Assembly (NCBI GenBank): GCA_022606135.1
Contig: JABYQN010000012.1
Coordinates: 1,302,001 to 1,366,000, forward strand
Direction: 5' to 3'
DNA from: Fomes fomentarius
Lineage: Eukaryota > Basidiomycota > Agaricomycetes > Polyporales > Polyporaceae
Length of the DNA stretch: 64,000 nt
The notes under the pieces are model-generated. The model had not been told where the DNA came from. It was given only the letters and a program-made list of their open reading frames with translations, and made no database searches. Positions 34,621-48,000 of this stretch are shown here, in pieces. Within the stretch, counting starts at the first letter, position 1; every line of letters begins with the position of its first letter. The position numbers were made by a program, and so were the translations under genes.

Positions 34621-36839
34621 TCATACCGTGAAATCGCGTTCCTTCCAGCCATCAAAAAGGAAATCCATCCTGTTGAACGTGAACCACGAACCCCTCTCCG
34701 GCCGACAGAACCTCCCCTCTTTGTACTCCACCAGGAGCACTGCACGCACAAGCATCTCGGGGTCAAAGAAACGGGTATGAGACACGGTGTACATGCGTCC
34801 CAGCACGACGATGTAGCACGGGCTGACTGCTGCACCCCGAACGGTGGCACTCTCCTGATCCACAACTTTCCACACGAGACCACTATTGTCCACAACGAAC
34901 GGGGGGACATGAGCGGTGTGGAACTGCAAGAGCTGGTCGTCATAGCCACGGGCTGAGCTCGTAGTAGTAGAATGCTGCGGCTGACACAAGCCCGTGCACT
35001 CGACCGACGCCGACAGCGCTGTGAACGTCAGGAAGCCATGATCGTCCATGTGCGCTCCAGGTATTCCCTCGACCCCAAGCCAGCCGTCGATATCTATCAT
35101 GAGATCCGCGACCTCGACCTTCCGTGCGCCCACAGTGTATACTGCTGTGCCAGCTACGTCTGTATCTGGGAATGCAGGGAAAGAGCGCAATACCGGGTTC
35201 TGCGGAAGAGCTAGGGACATGCAGAGCCAGTTCGGGGAGCCCCCCTGCTCCAGGATCTTCCGCCCCAGCGCGATCGTCGCGCCGAGCCGGTCGTCGTCGT
35301 GGAAGTCCTTTGGGTTGAGCATGACTCCAAAGAGACCCATGATGCTGAATACCATGTCCACAGGTCTCGATGACGTCCGCATGACGGCACTTCTCCACAG
35401 CGCAGTCTTCTTCTGCACGCCCTCGCGATCTCGTGTATCATCCTCCGCTATCATCGCCCCGGAGAGCGCAAACGCGTGACGCCTACCGACCTCGCCGCTC
35501 CCGAAGATCCCAATGGTAACGTCGACCTTGCGGCCAGTCATCGTCTCGGGGGAGCGCACGCGGAACTCCACCGTGTCCGCAACACTTGCCTTCAATAGCG
35601 GAGACAACGGGAGCTTGCAAGACTCTCCTGGAACGACCACGTCGATGGATCCCGTGCTTCCAAGACGTTGGTGGGGGTTGTCAAACGTCCCACTAGCGTG
35701 TGGCCATCGGACTACGACGCTACAATTTTTCGGCGCAACAGCTTCCTGGAGCGTCCACCCTCGATGGATCCACAACGTCGGCTCTTCGAGGCTCACCAGG
35801 CGGCGGGTGCCACCAGGGAGGATGTAGCAGTGACCGCAAGAGGCGTAGATGCCGTACATTCTCTGGATCTGCCACGACTTGTCCTCCTTGCTCGTCTGGA
35901 TGATACAAAGCCGATCCAGCCAGACAAGAGGGATCTCGTCACGCAGGCAAGCTCGAGCGACGTGCAAGAGCACGTCAATACTGATCGGGTCCCCGTCTGT
36001 CACTCCCACGACGGAGAAAGTGCCAAACTGAGCCATAGAGAATGGTGGGGGACCAATTGCTCCACGCCAGATGTACGAGACAGCGGCGTAGGCATGAGGA
36101 TGAAGGTCAGAGAGCGCGTCATACTCCACTACGCGGAGCGTCTGCTGATGGACTAGGGTGGAGCAGTCGATGAAACGGTATCGGCATGGTGTTGCTCGGT
36201 CGGATATGCCAATGACTGCATTAACGATAGTCGATAAGGGTTCTGAGAGCACGGTAGCGCGGGGTTCGGGTATCGAGATTGCCGTAGGAATGTTTGGGCT
36301 AGAAGGCTCATCATTGTCTTCTGGCGATGGATTCTTGCGTTTGTGTTCTTCCGCGAGTTGGATGATCATATCCTGGAACAAGTCCCGTGAGTCCCGAAGC
36401 ATCCCTTCCGCCGCGATCATTAATCTGTGTAGACATGAGTGGCAGCTCCGAGAGACTCAAGTTGTAGTCATTTTACCCGTTCAACTTGTGCGCAGAATCA
36501 GGTACGGAAGATCCCTGCACATCCTGCGCCGCATTCCGGCGGGATAGGTCACCAGCTTGCGTGAGGGAATTGCGAAAATTCTGCTTGATCTGTGCCTGTA
36601 TGGCATTCATCATCTGCCTGCAGGCATCCAACACTCAAGGCTTGAAACTTTCAAGAGCAAGGATGAAGATCTCACCGTTTTCTCTCTTCATAATCCGCGC
36701 CTTCACCTCCGCTTTCGGGTTTGTTCGATGTTCTGTCCACTGACTCCTGGGCCCCGGAGGGGTTATCATCATGATGGTTCGCTCCCGAGTCAACACTGAT
36801 TCGGTCATCCTCGATATGCGGCCTAGAATCCGTGTTTCC
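34621..36839 (-). CDS. HET-domain (heterokaryon-incompatibility) protein
   Basis: The 599-residue last exon (36420-34621) carries the HET signatures: YAAVSYIWRG, LVWLDRLCIIQTS (usually IWIDxLCINQ), YGIYASCGHCYIL and RGWTLQEAVAPKN. HET proteins mediate nonself recognition and cell death on hyphal fusion in filamentous fungi; many family members have unknown roles. The Cys-Arg lead-in (CRYRFIDCSTL) is usual for basidiomycete members. Upstream exons join in phase: AHKLNG|LMIAAEG at 36421-36475 and ERKR|QMMNAIQAQIK near 36.62 kb, the latter preceded by an acidic SGGEGADYEERKR stretch. An acceptor at 36840 suggests yet another 5' exon, so the start is not fixed. Confidence 0.8.
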
Positions 36840-38181
36840 CTGGGGCGATCAAGAACTCAGTAATCAGGAGAGTGTATGGGAAGCTTCAAAGAGCCACCAT
36901 TACACAATTGGTCGAAGTCGCTGGTGGTAGTGGGGCGCGATGAAACCGAATGTAGCGTAATAGCCTCAGCTGCGACGGCTTAGTGATGGTGTATCACACT
37001 TGGCAGTGGAGAATCAGAGAGATAGCGTTTAAGGTTTACGATGACCTGTATAGCGATCACACGCGGTGTGCGCGTGGAACCTAGAGCGTCGTCGAGACGG
37101 ACTACCGCAACGGCAATTCAACGACCGAGACTTCACAAAAATCTCTAGTCGTCTGACAAAATCTCATTGGACTCGGAGGTTGGAGAGTGTCTGGCCACGC
37201 GTACGATGGAGTTACCTCCAGACAAGTGCACCGTGACTTTCCTGCGACAGGATCCATCCAGCAGACCGTGCTTACTTTGTGATTGGCAGTCCCGATGTCG
37301 CATGGCTGCCTTGTGGACCTCTGAGAGCATAAACTCAGGTCTTCGGGTCCTGTCAAGACGAGAAAGATGCGTCACCTGGCCGTCAACCGCCAACTTGAAC
37401 CAAGCACTCACCTCCTTGAAAGTTGAGGCTTTGAAGACTCACTACTCCACATGTCGCGCTGAGGATTTGGTACATGGCGGGCCGACAGCTACACAGTGCA
37501 AGGGCGCGAGGTATATCCGTGCATATGCAGAGATACTTACATGTACATCGTGTGATCGGTACCGGTGCAACAGAGTAAACATCGATATCGCTGGATTGAT
37601 GCCAATGCATGCGCTTCTGGGTGTATGATGGGGTAATGAGACAACTGGTGGGAGAGAGTGGTAATCAAAGTGACGGATGCAAAAAGAGGCGTGGTGAACT
37701 GAGATATGAGAGCGAACCAGCGGAGAGGATGCACAAGAGGGATGGAGAGAGAGGGATGGAGAGAGGAAGGTGGGTTCCCGCCGGGCCGCGAAAGACACTG
37801 AACGACAGATATGTACCGAGTGGGTGAAGATGCGAGTCACAGAGCGTGAAGAATGAACATGAAACGAATGCAAATGGTTAACGATACCACCAAGGAAACA
37901 AACCAGGCAGCCGAGGCACATCATGTACACGAAAGTAAAACCCGATAAGCGAGCTATAAGCCGGAACTGAAAGCGGGCGAATCGACACTAAGGTTAATTA
38001 ATTGATTAGCGATAGAGATAATGTGTGACACAGGATCGCATACCTAGAACAAGGTCAAGGAGGCGGGAGCGGTTTACGAGCTGTGGGGCGCGGCACTGAG
38101 ACTGAGATTCCAGTCTGAGTCCAAGTCGAGGGCATCCAAATCGGCAACCTCGCCCTCCGCACGGCCCGCTCCCGCCTCTAG
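36840..38181. other. Intergenic or 5' flank, no gene recognised
   Basis: May hold the first exon of the HET gene on the minus strand. The frames around 37.4-37.9 kb on the minus strand have a hydrophobic start (MYMMCLGCLVCFLGGIV) but no homology I recognise. Confidence 0.4.
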
Positions 38182-40648
38182 TCATACATATGAGGCACTT
38201 TCCAGCCCAGCCTTACTGACTCTCCGCATAGGCTGCAAAGTCGCCTCGTCCACTGGAGCACGCCTTGCATGTCTATACCGTCCAGTCGCATCCTTAATCT
38301 CCGTCTCCTGGCCCGAGTCTCCGATATGCGACGCGTCCGCTACAGGAGGACCGCTTATACCCGCAAACGAGTGCGGTAGCTGGAACAGCGGCGGCAAGCT
38401 CTCGCGGATATGCTGTTGCCTCCTTCCACCGAGCGCGACCGAGTAGTTCGCCCCTCCGCCACCCTGCCCTTGTTCTCCGTCTGCAGCTACGTCCTCGCCG
38501 TCGGCAGAAGGAGTCATCTTGACGACACCAACGGACTTCCCTCCCAGCTCCTGCTCCTCGAATGTCATGAGCTCCGAGACGAATCCGATGTTGGGCGAGA
38601 TGCCCTTTCTGCGCTCGAGGACGAACGCGTACGCGCGCGATAGGGTCCAATGATTCGCATGGATCAGGTACGCCATCACTGCTGTGACCGAGCGAGACTT
38701 GCCCGCTTTGCAATGTACGTACGCCGGTGCAGAGTGTAGTCGCGCGTCGTCTGCCAAAGCGCCAAGCAGTCAATTTGTGAATGTCCCAGACACTGTCACT
38801 GACAGACAAACGCTCACCTAGGATCTCACAGACCTCCCGCACGCCTCGTGTGATATTGTCCTCCTCGACCGTATCCCGCATCGGTATACGGATATACCGC
38901 TCAAATCGCTCTCGTAGCCGCAGCCCATGGTCATCGTCGCACTCCGCAGCGATATTCAATATCCTCTTCACGCCCAATCCCAGCAGTTCTTCCACATGCT
39001 CCTCTGCCGTAAGCTCAGGGCCTAAAAACAGGAAATTCGGCAGAATCGTTGACACGGAGAACACGGGGAACGGCTCCTCCGTTGTTGGCGGTTGTGAAGA
39101 ATCTGGGCGCGCGGTGGAGGGAGAGCGGGAGTTCGGTGTAGAGGGGGAATACATCATGCGCGGAGTGCTTGGTTGGTCCGCCCATGATGGTGATGGAGGA
39201 GGGAGTAGTTGATCGTGCGACCGTGGGGAGGTTGCAGAGAGCAGGCGAGCAGACCCGGGTGGGGACGGTGCAGGAAGGTCGAGTCGGAGGTGTGATGGGG
39301 AGCGAGAACGGGAACGGAGGCCAGATGGGGGAGCTGCTAGGGTTGCGGACTTGGTGGGCATCTGGAGCTTGGGAAGATTAGCGTTCAGGCGCTCTGCAGA
39401 CTTTGTGTCGAGTTTGCGCAAAGTGGGAACGCTGGGGCGGCGTGGCGGGGGAGGACGAGAGAAAGTGAGTTGTGAAGGGGCTGGGGAAGGGGCAGCATGG
39501 TCGGATGAATCGCGCCAGGACGTGATGGCTGTGGGCATCATTGGTTTTGGAGATACAGCTGACCGTTCGAGCTCAGGGAGATCGCGTGGTCGAGTCGCGA
39601 CAGAGATATCTAAGTGGAAAAGTCCACCTATTTTTCCATTGGCCTTCTGGGCTTTGCTAGGCGGGCGATATTGGGGATGTTGGTCGTCTGTCCTGGAGTG
39701 GTCAGACACTATGCGCTGCTTGAGGTATGGATGCCGCTGTGCGGTGGAGAAGCCGCCAGTGAGGTAGTCGACCGTGCCATGTTCGAGTAGGGGTTGCACG
39801 AGATTCAGAAGGATCCACGCCGTAACCTGCGGATTGGTCCTGTCACGATCCTCCATATTCTCGTCATACACGATCACGTCGCCGTCCCAGTCGCCGCTGT
39901 TCATGATCTCGTCCCACTGACATTTGCCCTCGTCCGTCGTGATCCATTGGCGCAATGCATAAATGTCATGCAACCCACCGTTCGGCTTCTTTGAGCGTTT
40001 GAGAATGAGAGAGGGTATAGTGTGAATATTCACGCTGTGCTCGAGGTGACTGGCAAGGAATGCAGCGGTGGGACGGGTATCTATGAGTATCGGCTTCGTC
40101 GGAGCGGCGAGGCGTGCGACAAGAAGCGCGGGGTCGACACCACGAGATGAAGAGGAGTCGGAAGATGAGGATCTCCAGTCGTCGCCATCAGCACTGTAGA
40201 GGGCAGAAGTGGGCGTGAAGTAGACACTGGCAGGACTCGCACTGGAACTCGGGCTGGGAGAACGGGTCTGTCGAAGATCTGTCCAGGAAGAGCTGTAGGG
40301 AGATGCGGATGCGGTGGCCTGTGCACGAAGACTCGAATTTGCGGATCGTATGGGACGCAACTTGAGGTTCTTCTGCACACTGCGACGTAGTTTCTCAAGT
40401 AGGGCGAGATCTTTGGAGATGTCATCTGAGATGGGGTCCTCGGAGTCGGTGTCGAGCGCTGAGGTGTAATCAATGGGCGAGTTGGAGCCTGAGGATGCGG
40501 TGGAGGGTGAAGACAACTGGAGAATGTCTTCGTCTGGGAGCTGGTCGACGGGGGTCTCGAGTTCGATGATGGTATTCGAGTTAGCAGGGAGCTTGACGGC
40601 GTTTGTCTGTAAGCGAAGATTTGGCGGGCGGCCCTTGGAGGGAGGCAT
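38182..40648 (-). CDS. Rhodanese plus dual-specificity phosphatase (MAP-kinase-phosphatase type)
   Basis: The N-terminal part is Ser/Pro-rich and starts MPPSKGRPPNLRLQ. A rhodanese-like (MKP-N) domain reads PILIDTRPTAAFLASHLEH, DVIVYDENMEDR and YLTGGFSTAQRHP. A long disordered linker follows. The phosphatase domain begins STILPNFLFLGPELTAEEH and GVKRILNIAAECDD. One intron (near 38.76-38.82 kb) separates it from the active-site exon YVHCKAGKSRSVTAV, the HC(x5)R loop, then AYAFVLERRKGISPN. The rhodanese-plus-DSP layout is that of MAP kinase phosphatases (yeast Msg5 lacks part of it). It likely dampens MAPK signalling. It shares a 287-bp upstream region with Def1. Confidence 0.88.
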
Positions 40649-40935
40649 TCCGGGAGCAGAGCACAGCTGAGGCCGGTGAGCACGTCGGAGCTGATGAAGG
40701 AGACAAGGGCGGGGATGTCGAGAGCGGGCGAGTCGACAGTCGCGGACAGAACAAGCGTCGCTGATGCACCCACCGGATTTATCACACAAATTCAAGTGCC
40801 AGATAAGTCTACTAATGGCACAAAATTGCGGGAGTCGCGGGAGTTAGCGCCCACACACCCTGACCGCGTTCCTGCTTCGTCTCTCGTCTTGTTGCAGTAA
40901 AAAACGCGTTCCCGCCGACGTCTGCTCCGCCCACC
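40649..40935. promoter_or_regulatory. Shared upstream region of the phosphatase and Def1 genes
   Basis: 287 bp between divergent starts. No specific site recognised. Confidence 0.35.
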
Positions 40936-43900
40936 ATGTCCTACAAGTCCTCCAACTTTCGCAAGTCCCAACCTGCCAATGATTCATCCGACAAATTCCG
41001 CGCTCAGGCAAAACAACTCCAAGAAGCTTTTCCGACATGGTCATACGACGGTACGTCACTCGCTCTTCCATCCACCTTCATCTTCCACATCTCACCTCGT
41101 ATCCTCAGATCTCCAGTCGCTACTGAACGAGACCAACGGGGATGTTGAACTTGCGTCCACAAGGATCATCGAGGGTGTGTATTCGTTTTCAGTTTCAGTC
41201 GCTCATCAGGCCGACGTGCTCTCTTAGGCCATGCGGAGCAGTGGGGCTCGGTCACTCGCAAGAAGGAGAAAAAGCCTACGTCGACCTCGCACGGCAGGGA
41301 TTCCTCTGTCAACAGGGAACGGGGTGACTTCCGTGGTGGTAGAGGTGGACGCGCTGCCAGGGGTGGTCCTCGCGGCGGCGCTGCACGCGGCGCCTCTGCT
41401 CGAGGCGGCCACCACGAGGTCAATGGTCATCGTGTCAAACCATCCGTCTCTGGGCAAGCTCCGAAGGATGCATCTGCTACAGACGGCGTCACGCCTGCCT
41501 CTACAGACGGCGAGACTGCTGACGTGGATCCCGACGCGGTGTCTGCTTGGGGCTCCAGCACCCCTACAACTTGGGGAGATACTACTACCGTGAACGGTAC
41601 CGAGCCTCACCCAGCTGCTCCTGCCGCCGCTGCTACATCTGCGCCTGCGCCTGCACAAGCATCCTCCTCTGCGCCAGCGAAGGCTGTCAGCACACCGGCC
41701 ACGTCGAAGCTGTCATGGGCCCAGATTGCGCGGTAAGTGTTCTTGTTTGCATTCTGTAGACCGTCTCCTCAACATTGCGACAGGAAGCCACAAGAGAAGC
41801 CTGCCCCTCCCCCCGCTCCGGCTCCTCAGCCCGTGCCCGTCTCTGTTCCTAGTCCCCCACCCGCACCTGCACAACAACCGGAGCCAACGCCTTCTCCTGA
41901 GGTCCCGGAGCCCGCTACGTCGACTGGTTGGGAAGAGCCTACCACGGTCGAGGCACCGACATGGGACGACGAGCCCCGCCCGCCTCAGCAAACAGAGTCC
42001 CCTTCGGCACCTGCAGCAGCAGAGGAATCAAAGCATATCGAGGCGTTACCGAAGCCTGCGGAGGAACCAGCACCAGAACGAGCTCCTTCTGCGGTTCCCC
42101 CTGGTGTCGTACAGCAACCCGCACCCGCGTCTCCGGCGGCACTCCCACCGAAGCCACTCACCCCCTCTATCTCAACTAGGCCTACGCCTATCTCGCATCG
42201 TACGAACATCAAGTTTAAGACGACTGATCAGCCCGTCGTGCTTCCTGCCAGCTTTGGTACTGGTATCGAGAAGATCGGCATGCAGTTTGGAAGCTTGAGC
42301 CTTGGCGGCGAAGACTTCGACGCACCTCCGTATGTCCTATCCTTGACTGGCATTCACGGGATTATTGACGCCTAGGCCCACAGCCACGAATCCGCCCCTG
42401 CTGAGCAGAAGCCTGTTCAGCCGGCTGCTCCGGAGCCAGCGGCAGCACCTGCACCCACCATACAAGCTCTCGAACCTGTTGCACCTGTAGCATCACCGCC
42501 CTCTCAAACACCCCTCGCTTCCACGCCCCTCTTCCAAACCTCTATCTCCCAACCGAGTCAACAATCGCAGCCCCAGCAACTCCAGCAACCCCCTGCTCTT
42601 CCCCCGTCTCTCAGCAATCCACCCAGTCTACCCTCCCCACCTCTCTTTCGCAGCCCACGCTTCCCACCCAGACCTCGTTACCTCCAGTCACCTCCGCTTC
42701 CTCTCTTTCCCCGTATTCGCAGCAATCTCAACCTTCGCTGTCAAGCCACCAATCGCAACAGCCTCAAAGCCAAACGCACCATTCATATGCACAGCATGGG
42801 TTGGGCCCCTCGCACCTAGAGCAGGTTCAGTCCCAGCAGCAGCAGCACAATGCGTCCGTTTCTCAACAACAGCCGCAACAGCCTGCTCCGGGACAAAACA
42901 TCGGCGGTCCTTCATCTTACTTTCGTCAGGCTGAGGCTCCGTACTTCCACACCCCCACTCCGCCAGCTGGTCAGAGTCAGGAGAGTCCGTACGGCGCTTT
43001 CGGACAGCTCGGCCAGGTGCAACATCAAGGACAAGGCTCCCACCTTGGCAACTTCGGTGGTGCAGACTACGGGTACAGCGGCGAGTCCCAGAGGAACTTC
43101 TACGACTCATACTCTGGCCCCACTGGCTTCGGTAATCGCAGTGTCCTTGGCCACGATGACATCAAGGGCCTTCCAGGTAGCCAGCAGCCACACGGAGCCC
43201 CTGGACTCCCTCCTTCTAGCGCCCAGTCTTCACAACAACACCCGCCGTCCTCGCAAGGCAGCAGCCAGGGTCAACCTGGTGCTGGTCAGGGTCCTCAACA
43301 ATATCCTCCCCCGCTCCCATACTACTACCCGCCCTACCCGCAGAACCAGTACTACGGTTCTCCGTACAACTCCGGCTACACTGCCGTCCCGCAGCCTTTC
43401 GTCAAGTACCCGACGGTCTTCCAAGGGCCGCCAGGCCCTCAATCTGCTCCTTCCCCTGCGACGAAGCAGGCTCCGACCTCGGTTCAGCCGGCATCCCCCT
43501 ACGGACAGAGCCTATACGGCCAGCAGCCGCACTCGAACGCGTACGATGACATTGGGTACCAGCACCACACCCAGCACTCGGTCGGACAAAACGTGAATGT
43601 CAGTAGCGGTCTCCCGTCGGGCGAGTACGGCAAGCACCAGCACGGCAGTCTGTACGGCGGCAGCGCGCAAGGCATTCAGGGTTTCATGGGTCTAGGGCAG
43701 AACTCTGCGCCGACCTCTGGTCCACCTCTCGGTCAGCGTGCGGCTGCAGGTTCCCCCGAGAACACATACAAGCCGTACGGTGGCAACGTCGGCGTGAAGG
43801 ACGTCAGCGCGGGTGTCGGTGTCGGTCAGGGTGGCGTTGGCCAAGGCCCGCAAGGCCGCGGTGGTGTACAGCAGCCTGGCCAGGGCAGTTTCTACGCTCA

Positions 43901-44060
43901 GCGTTTCGCGGCTAGTCAGGCTGGTGGCCCGCAAGGGCAACAGGGGCAGCAGGCCCAAGGCCAAGGTCCGCAGGGCCACCTGGGCTACCCGCAGGGTGGC
44001 TCGGATGGCAGCACGTTCTACTCCTACCAGCCCCGCCAGCAGCAGGGTTATTGGCAGTGA
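40936..44060 (+). CDS. DEF1: Def1-like CUE-domain protein (RNA polymerase II degradation factor)
   Basis: Starts MSYKSSNFRKSQ. The CUE domain reads QAKQLQEAFPTWSYD|DLQSLLNE and NGDVELASTRIIEG across a short intron, followed by HAEQWGSVTRKKEKK, a Def1 signature. An RGG-rich stretch, a Pro/Ala/Glu-rich middle and a very Gln- and Gly-rich C-terminal third follow (QSQQQQHNASVSQQQPQQ). Def1 recruits ubiquitin ligase to stalled polymerase II after DNA damage; its Q-rich part is a transcription-linked low-complexity region. The reading frame shifts by one near 42.6 kb; an intron 42487-42614 (GTAGCA ... CTCTCAG, 128 bp) would restore phase. Another intron lies at 42330-42383. Confidence 0.85.
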
Positions 44061-45073
44061 GTAGTCGGCGCCCAATGTCTAAGCTGCTGATGGTGAATGC
44101 GGGGGACCTTGTGATGGGTCTGAACATTCAATGCATGCCTACGTGTCTCGCTCGAGTAGCTAGTAGCTCGTTGTCGTTAGCGTTTGTTTGCCCACTCTTG
44201 CTCCAGTTTGTCCATTATCCTCCGCATCTGTCCTCGTTCCTCGTCTGTGCGCAGTTGTGTGTCTGATTTTGTCTCGCCTCTCGTCTACGTTTGTCATCTT
44301 TTTCCGTATCACTCTCGTCTCCTCTCATCGCTCAATCGCCCGCTTCAGTGTCTGTCTCGCTCTCATCTCCGTCTCTGTCTCGTTACTACTAGTACTATGT
44401 ACTCTTACCGGCTGTTTACGATTACACGCTGCGTGAACACAGCCACTTGCTGTGATAATGCAAGATCATCGCGATCGGTTTTGTGCAATAGCACGATTCG
44501 CAGTACATACGGAAACAACCAAGTATGTGTGTGACTCACCATCCAACAACCGTGTGTGACACTAGTTCATCAGCAAGACAGATACAGTCCTTTCAGTGTT
44601 CCTACTGATGATCAGGTCTCTAACTTAGTGTCGGCTCCAGACGCTCTACAGGATGGAGGAGGATGCCATAAACGGAGGGCATAGTGATGACAATCATGAA
44701 GTGTCGGCGTTGCGCAGTTCGAGAGGGTCAGAGGAGGATGCGGGCTGGAAATACAGAAGTAAGCGAAAGACAGATGATTTCACATTCAATGGAGGACCCA
44801 CATCAACATCCGCAGCAAGCGAGAATGAAGTAATAGGTAAACTTTGAGTTTTGTCCAGTGTCATGGACATGTCACGACAGGCAGACCCCCATTCTCCATG
44901 AAGGAACACATAAGGAGTTCTTGCTCGACATCCGGGTGGCGGTGTACAGGCGCCCGCGCGCACACGTTCCGATACGGATTCCGCCGGATTGTTCAAGTTC
45001 AACGTTCAAGCTTTCAGGTTCTAGTCTTCTGCAGCCGTCGTGACCCGTCAACTTCACCACCTGGGGCGACAGA
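44061..45073 (+). other. 3' flank of Def1 and possible upstream exon of the next gene
   Basis: Pyrimidine-rich to about 44.4 kb. A 64-codon frame at 44653-44847 (MEEDAINGGHSDDNHEV start) is acidic and ends in a good donor (GTAAAC). It could be a first exon of the gene at 45074, but I found no joint that keeps phase. Confidence 0.35.
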
Positions 45074-48000
45074 GTGATGACTTCTTTCAATCAGCCCAAT
45101 ACCATACACATTCATGAACACGAAATACGCTCCCCGGAAGACTGGCCAGAGGCGGTGGAAGAACTGGTCGAAGTGCTGAAGCTACGTGCCTACGACAGCG
45201 CGTTCCCTACCTTTCCGCCGACAGTGAGTGTATCAGATAGTATTCATATCATGTGATTGATAGACTTGAAGCTGCAGCATAACGGCGGAGCAAAGACCCC
45301 TTACTTTGACGGCACGCTTGTGAGCGAGCTGGTGTCCGCTGCATCTCTGGTCTCTGCAAATCTCGCGGTGCTGGAAAGACTAGGGCAGTCGCATGCCTCG
45401 CATGCCCTCACATGGCCATACATACGCAAAATATTGGCCACAATCTGGCCGGGGGAGGAACCCAAGTGAGTGTGCAATCTGTTCAGAAGTTGAGTAACGC
45501 GCGCTGATGCTTCTGACCAGCTACGGCGAACCATTCATTGTCCCCATTGATCCTTGCCACTTCGACGACGCAACCGCTCGCTTCATGCCCCCCTACTTGC
45601 ACGCAGATGCCATAATGACCACGCGCCTTGCTATTCCAGCACCGGAGTCGTTTTTTTCTCGCGATGCTCAGTCGCAGAATGATGAGGACCACACGGCGTC
45701 CAATTCGGAGGAACGCTCGCAAGGGTTGGACATGGACGATCGGTCAGCTAGTAGCGATGGCGTCCTCTACGCTTGGAGTGAACAAGCCGGGGATCGCGAG
45801 GTAGAGGGTCACGGCAGCGACGACGTCTACGTGGCTGTCGATGGCATTGAAGAGCCACTATGCGACGACAGTGTCATTGAGGATGTCGACCCGCCCATCC
45901 GTCATATGCAGCTCCTCCTTCACCCGGTTGACTCCTTCCTTGACATATCCTTGCTATGTGTTGCGTCGCCGACGAAGCTGTACTATACTATGGCAAGTGT
46001 GCTCCTGCAACGGCGCGCCGTTGGCGTTGTCGATCCCATTGTCGGTATCGTTTTCGAGCCAGGTTCTCCTTGCCTGCGACTTGCTTTAGGTTGGACCGTC
46101 GTGTCTGCAGATATTGACTGTGTGAGTTCTTCCTCGCTCTCTGATGCTCGGTGCTGAATGACATCCAGGTCGAAGTCCATGTCGCATTTGGGGCTTCAAC
46201 TCCTCAACCTTTCCGCGCCCTTGGGACATTCGATATGCGGAAGCCCAATGAAACACTTCAAATGGGTTAATGTCTCGCCATGCTTCGTGACCACACCAGT
46301 GCTGTCATTCAACGCGCCAGGGATCATCTACCTTCAGCTCTGAATGGGCGCCCGCCCCATTGGAGGTTGGATCTCGCCGGCCGCCAACATCCAGACCCCG
46401 ATCCTCAGGCGCTTCCCGACCGGATAGAAGTCTGGCGCACCGCAGTGGCAAGGTAAGTATGGGTTCTTGCGGCGATCCCGGGTGCTTAACTGACATATCT
46501 CAGCCAATTCATGTCATCGCAGGAGGCCATGCACGACACCTCTTGCTGTGATATCACCGCTGACAACAGCATTGAACACCCAGTGCCAGTGCATGGGATG
46601 GGTGTTTTTTCAGACCATGCAGTGCAGAGCACAACGATGACGTGGAACCCAGACCTTGTTCAGTGAGTATTCTGTACTGTTTATTGTGGTTCCTATTTAC
46701 GATTTGTGCAGGTGCTGTGTGTTCTCTGGAGTGGTCACTTTTCAGGAGGAGTATCTGCAAGAGGAGCCTGAGATCCAAGTCCTCCTGTATGTTGTTCACT
46801 GGTACTTGTATAATAAGGCTTTCGCTGACATCAATCCAGCTCCTTTGGGTCAGCCAAGCCATATCCCGCACCCGAGTGAGTATCACCGCAGTTTGCAATT
46901 CCCATGGCCCTCTGACTCTTCACAGGTTTGCTGGGCTTACTTCCCAGGCTCGACTGCGTGATTGACCCCAACTCAAGTCATGCTATATAACCGAGGTGTT
47001 ATTCAGACTTTCTTCCCTCGCTCAGAAAGGGACATCGATGAGTTCCCGCATTTCAGTCCATTGTGGTGTATACTATCTTATTTCCAGCCATCGAGGGTGA
47101 CTATTCATTAATCACATACATGAGTGACATTTACTGATGGTGACTGTCTTGGGGTAGTTGCCCGAAACTTCACCAGATATTCCTGTGGAACAGGTGCAGT
47201 ATACAACAGATTCTTGTTAGTGGTGAATTGCATGATAGGTCTGACTAACTTGGTTATAGGTTGAGATCGTCCACAACTTCAATGCATATGTGGGGAGTTA
47301 CTGGAAGGCTGCCCATGCAACTAATACTGGTTATGACTCTGGAGAGACTGACTCGATCTCCAAAAAGCAGATCTTGCAGAGCATTCTGACCTCACTACCC
47401 TTCCTCATTGATATCGCCAATGCCACTGCTAATGTGTCTTGGCCGAGTCTTCTGGAGTTGGAGGGTTGTATGACATGCTGGGATCCTCTCCATCGAGAAT
47501 ATCTGCTCAAGGCCAATCCCTGGCCAACAACACAAACATGTAAACTTTTCCTGAGGTAAGAATGAGTGCAGTCGCAGATATGCATCACACTCAACTCAAT
47601 ATGACTGTGGTCAGTGCCGAACACAGCATCAATCTTCCTCGAAATATGTCCCTGGACATCGAACAAGATTCTCTGGACAGATGGATCCTGTACAGGCGGG
47701 CACAAGAACGGAAAGCCTTCCGTCAGCAAACCCCGATGTACAAGTACTTTCAAGAGAGGATACAGGATCTCGAACAGTCCAGGGCCACAAGCGATCTCCC
47801 CACCGAGTTATTAGACTCGTTCGCTAAGGGTGAAGACCTATTCCAGACCAGGCTCCTGAAGCACATCAACAAGCAAAATGTGAATATGATCCAGTGGAGC
47901 AGAATTGTCAGGGACAGAGATGCACGCCTTTCATCCCTTCAAGAGGAGCCTGCTCATGTGACATGCGACATAGTCTCAGGGATCACAATCCCTAACATTT

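Noticed and set aside
44184..44534. Plus-strand frame of 116 codons after Def1
   Set aside because: Pyrimidine-rich 3' untranslated sequence translated by chance; no family features.
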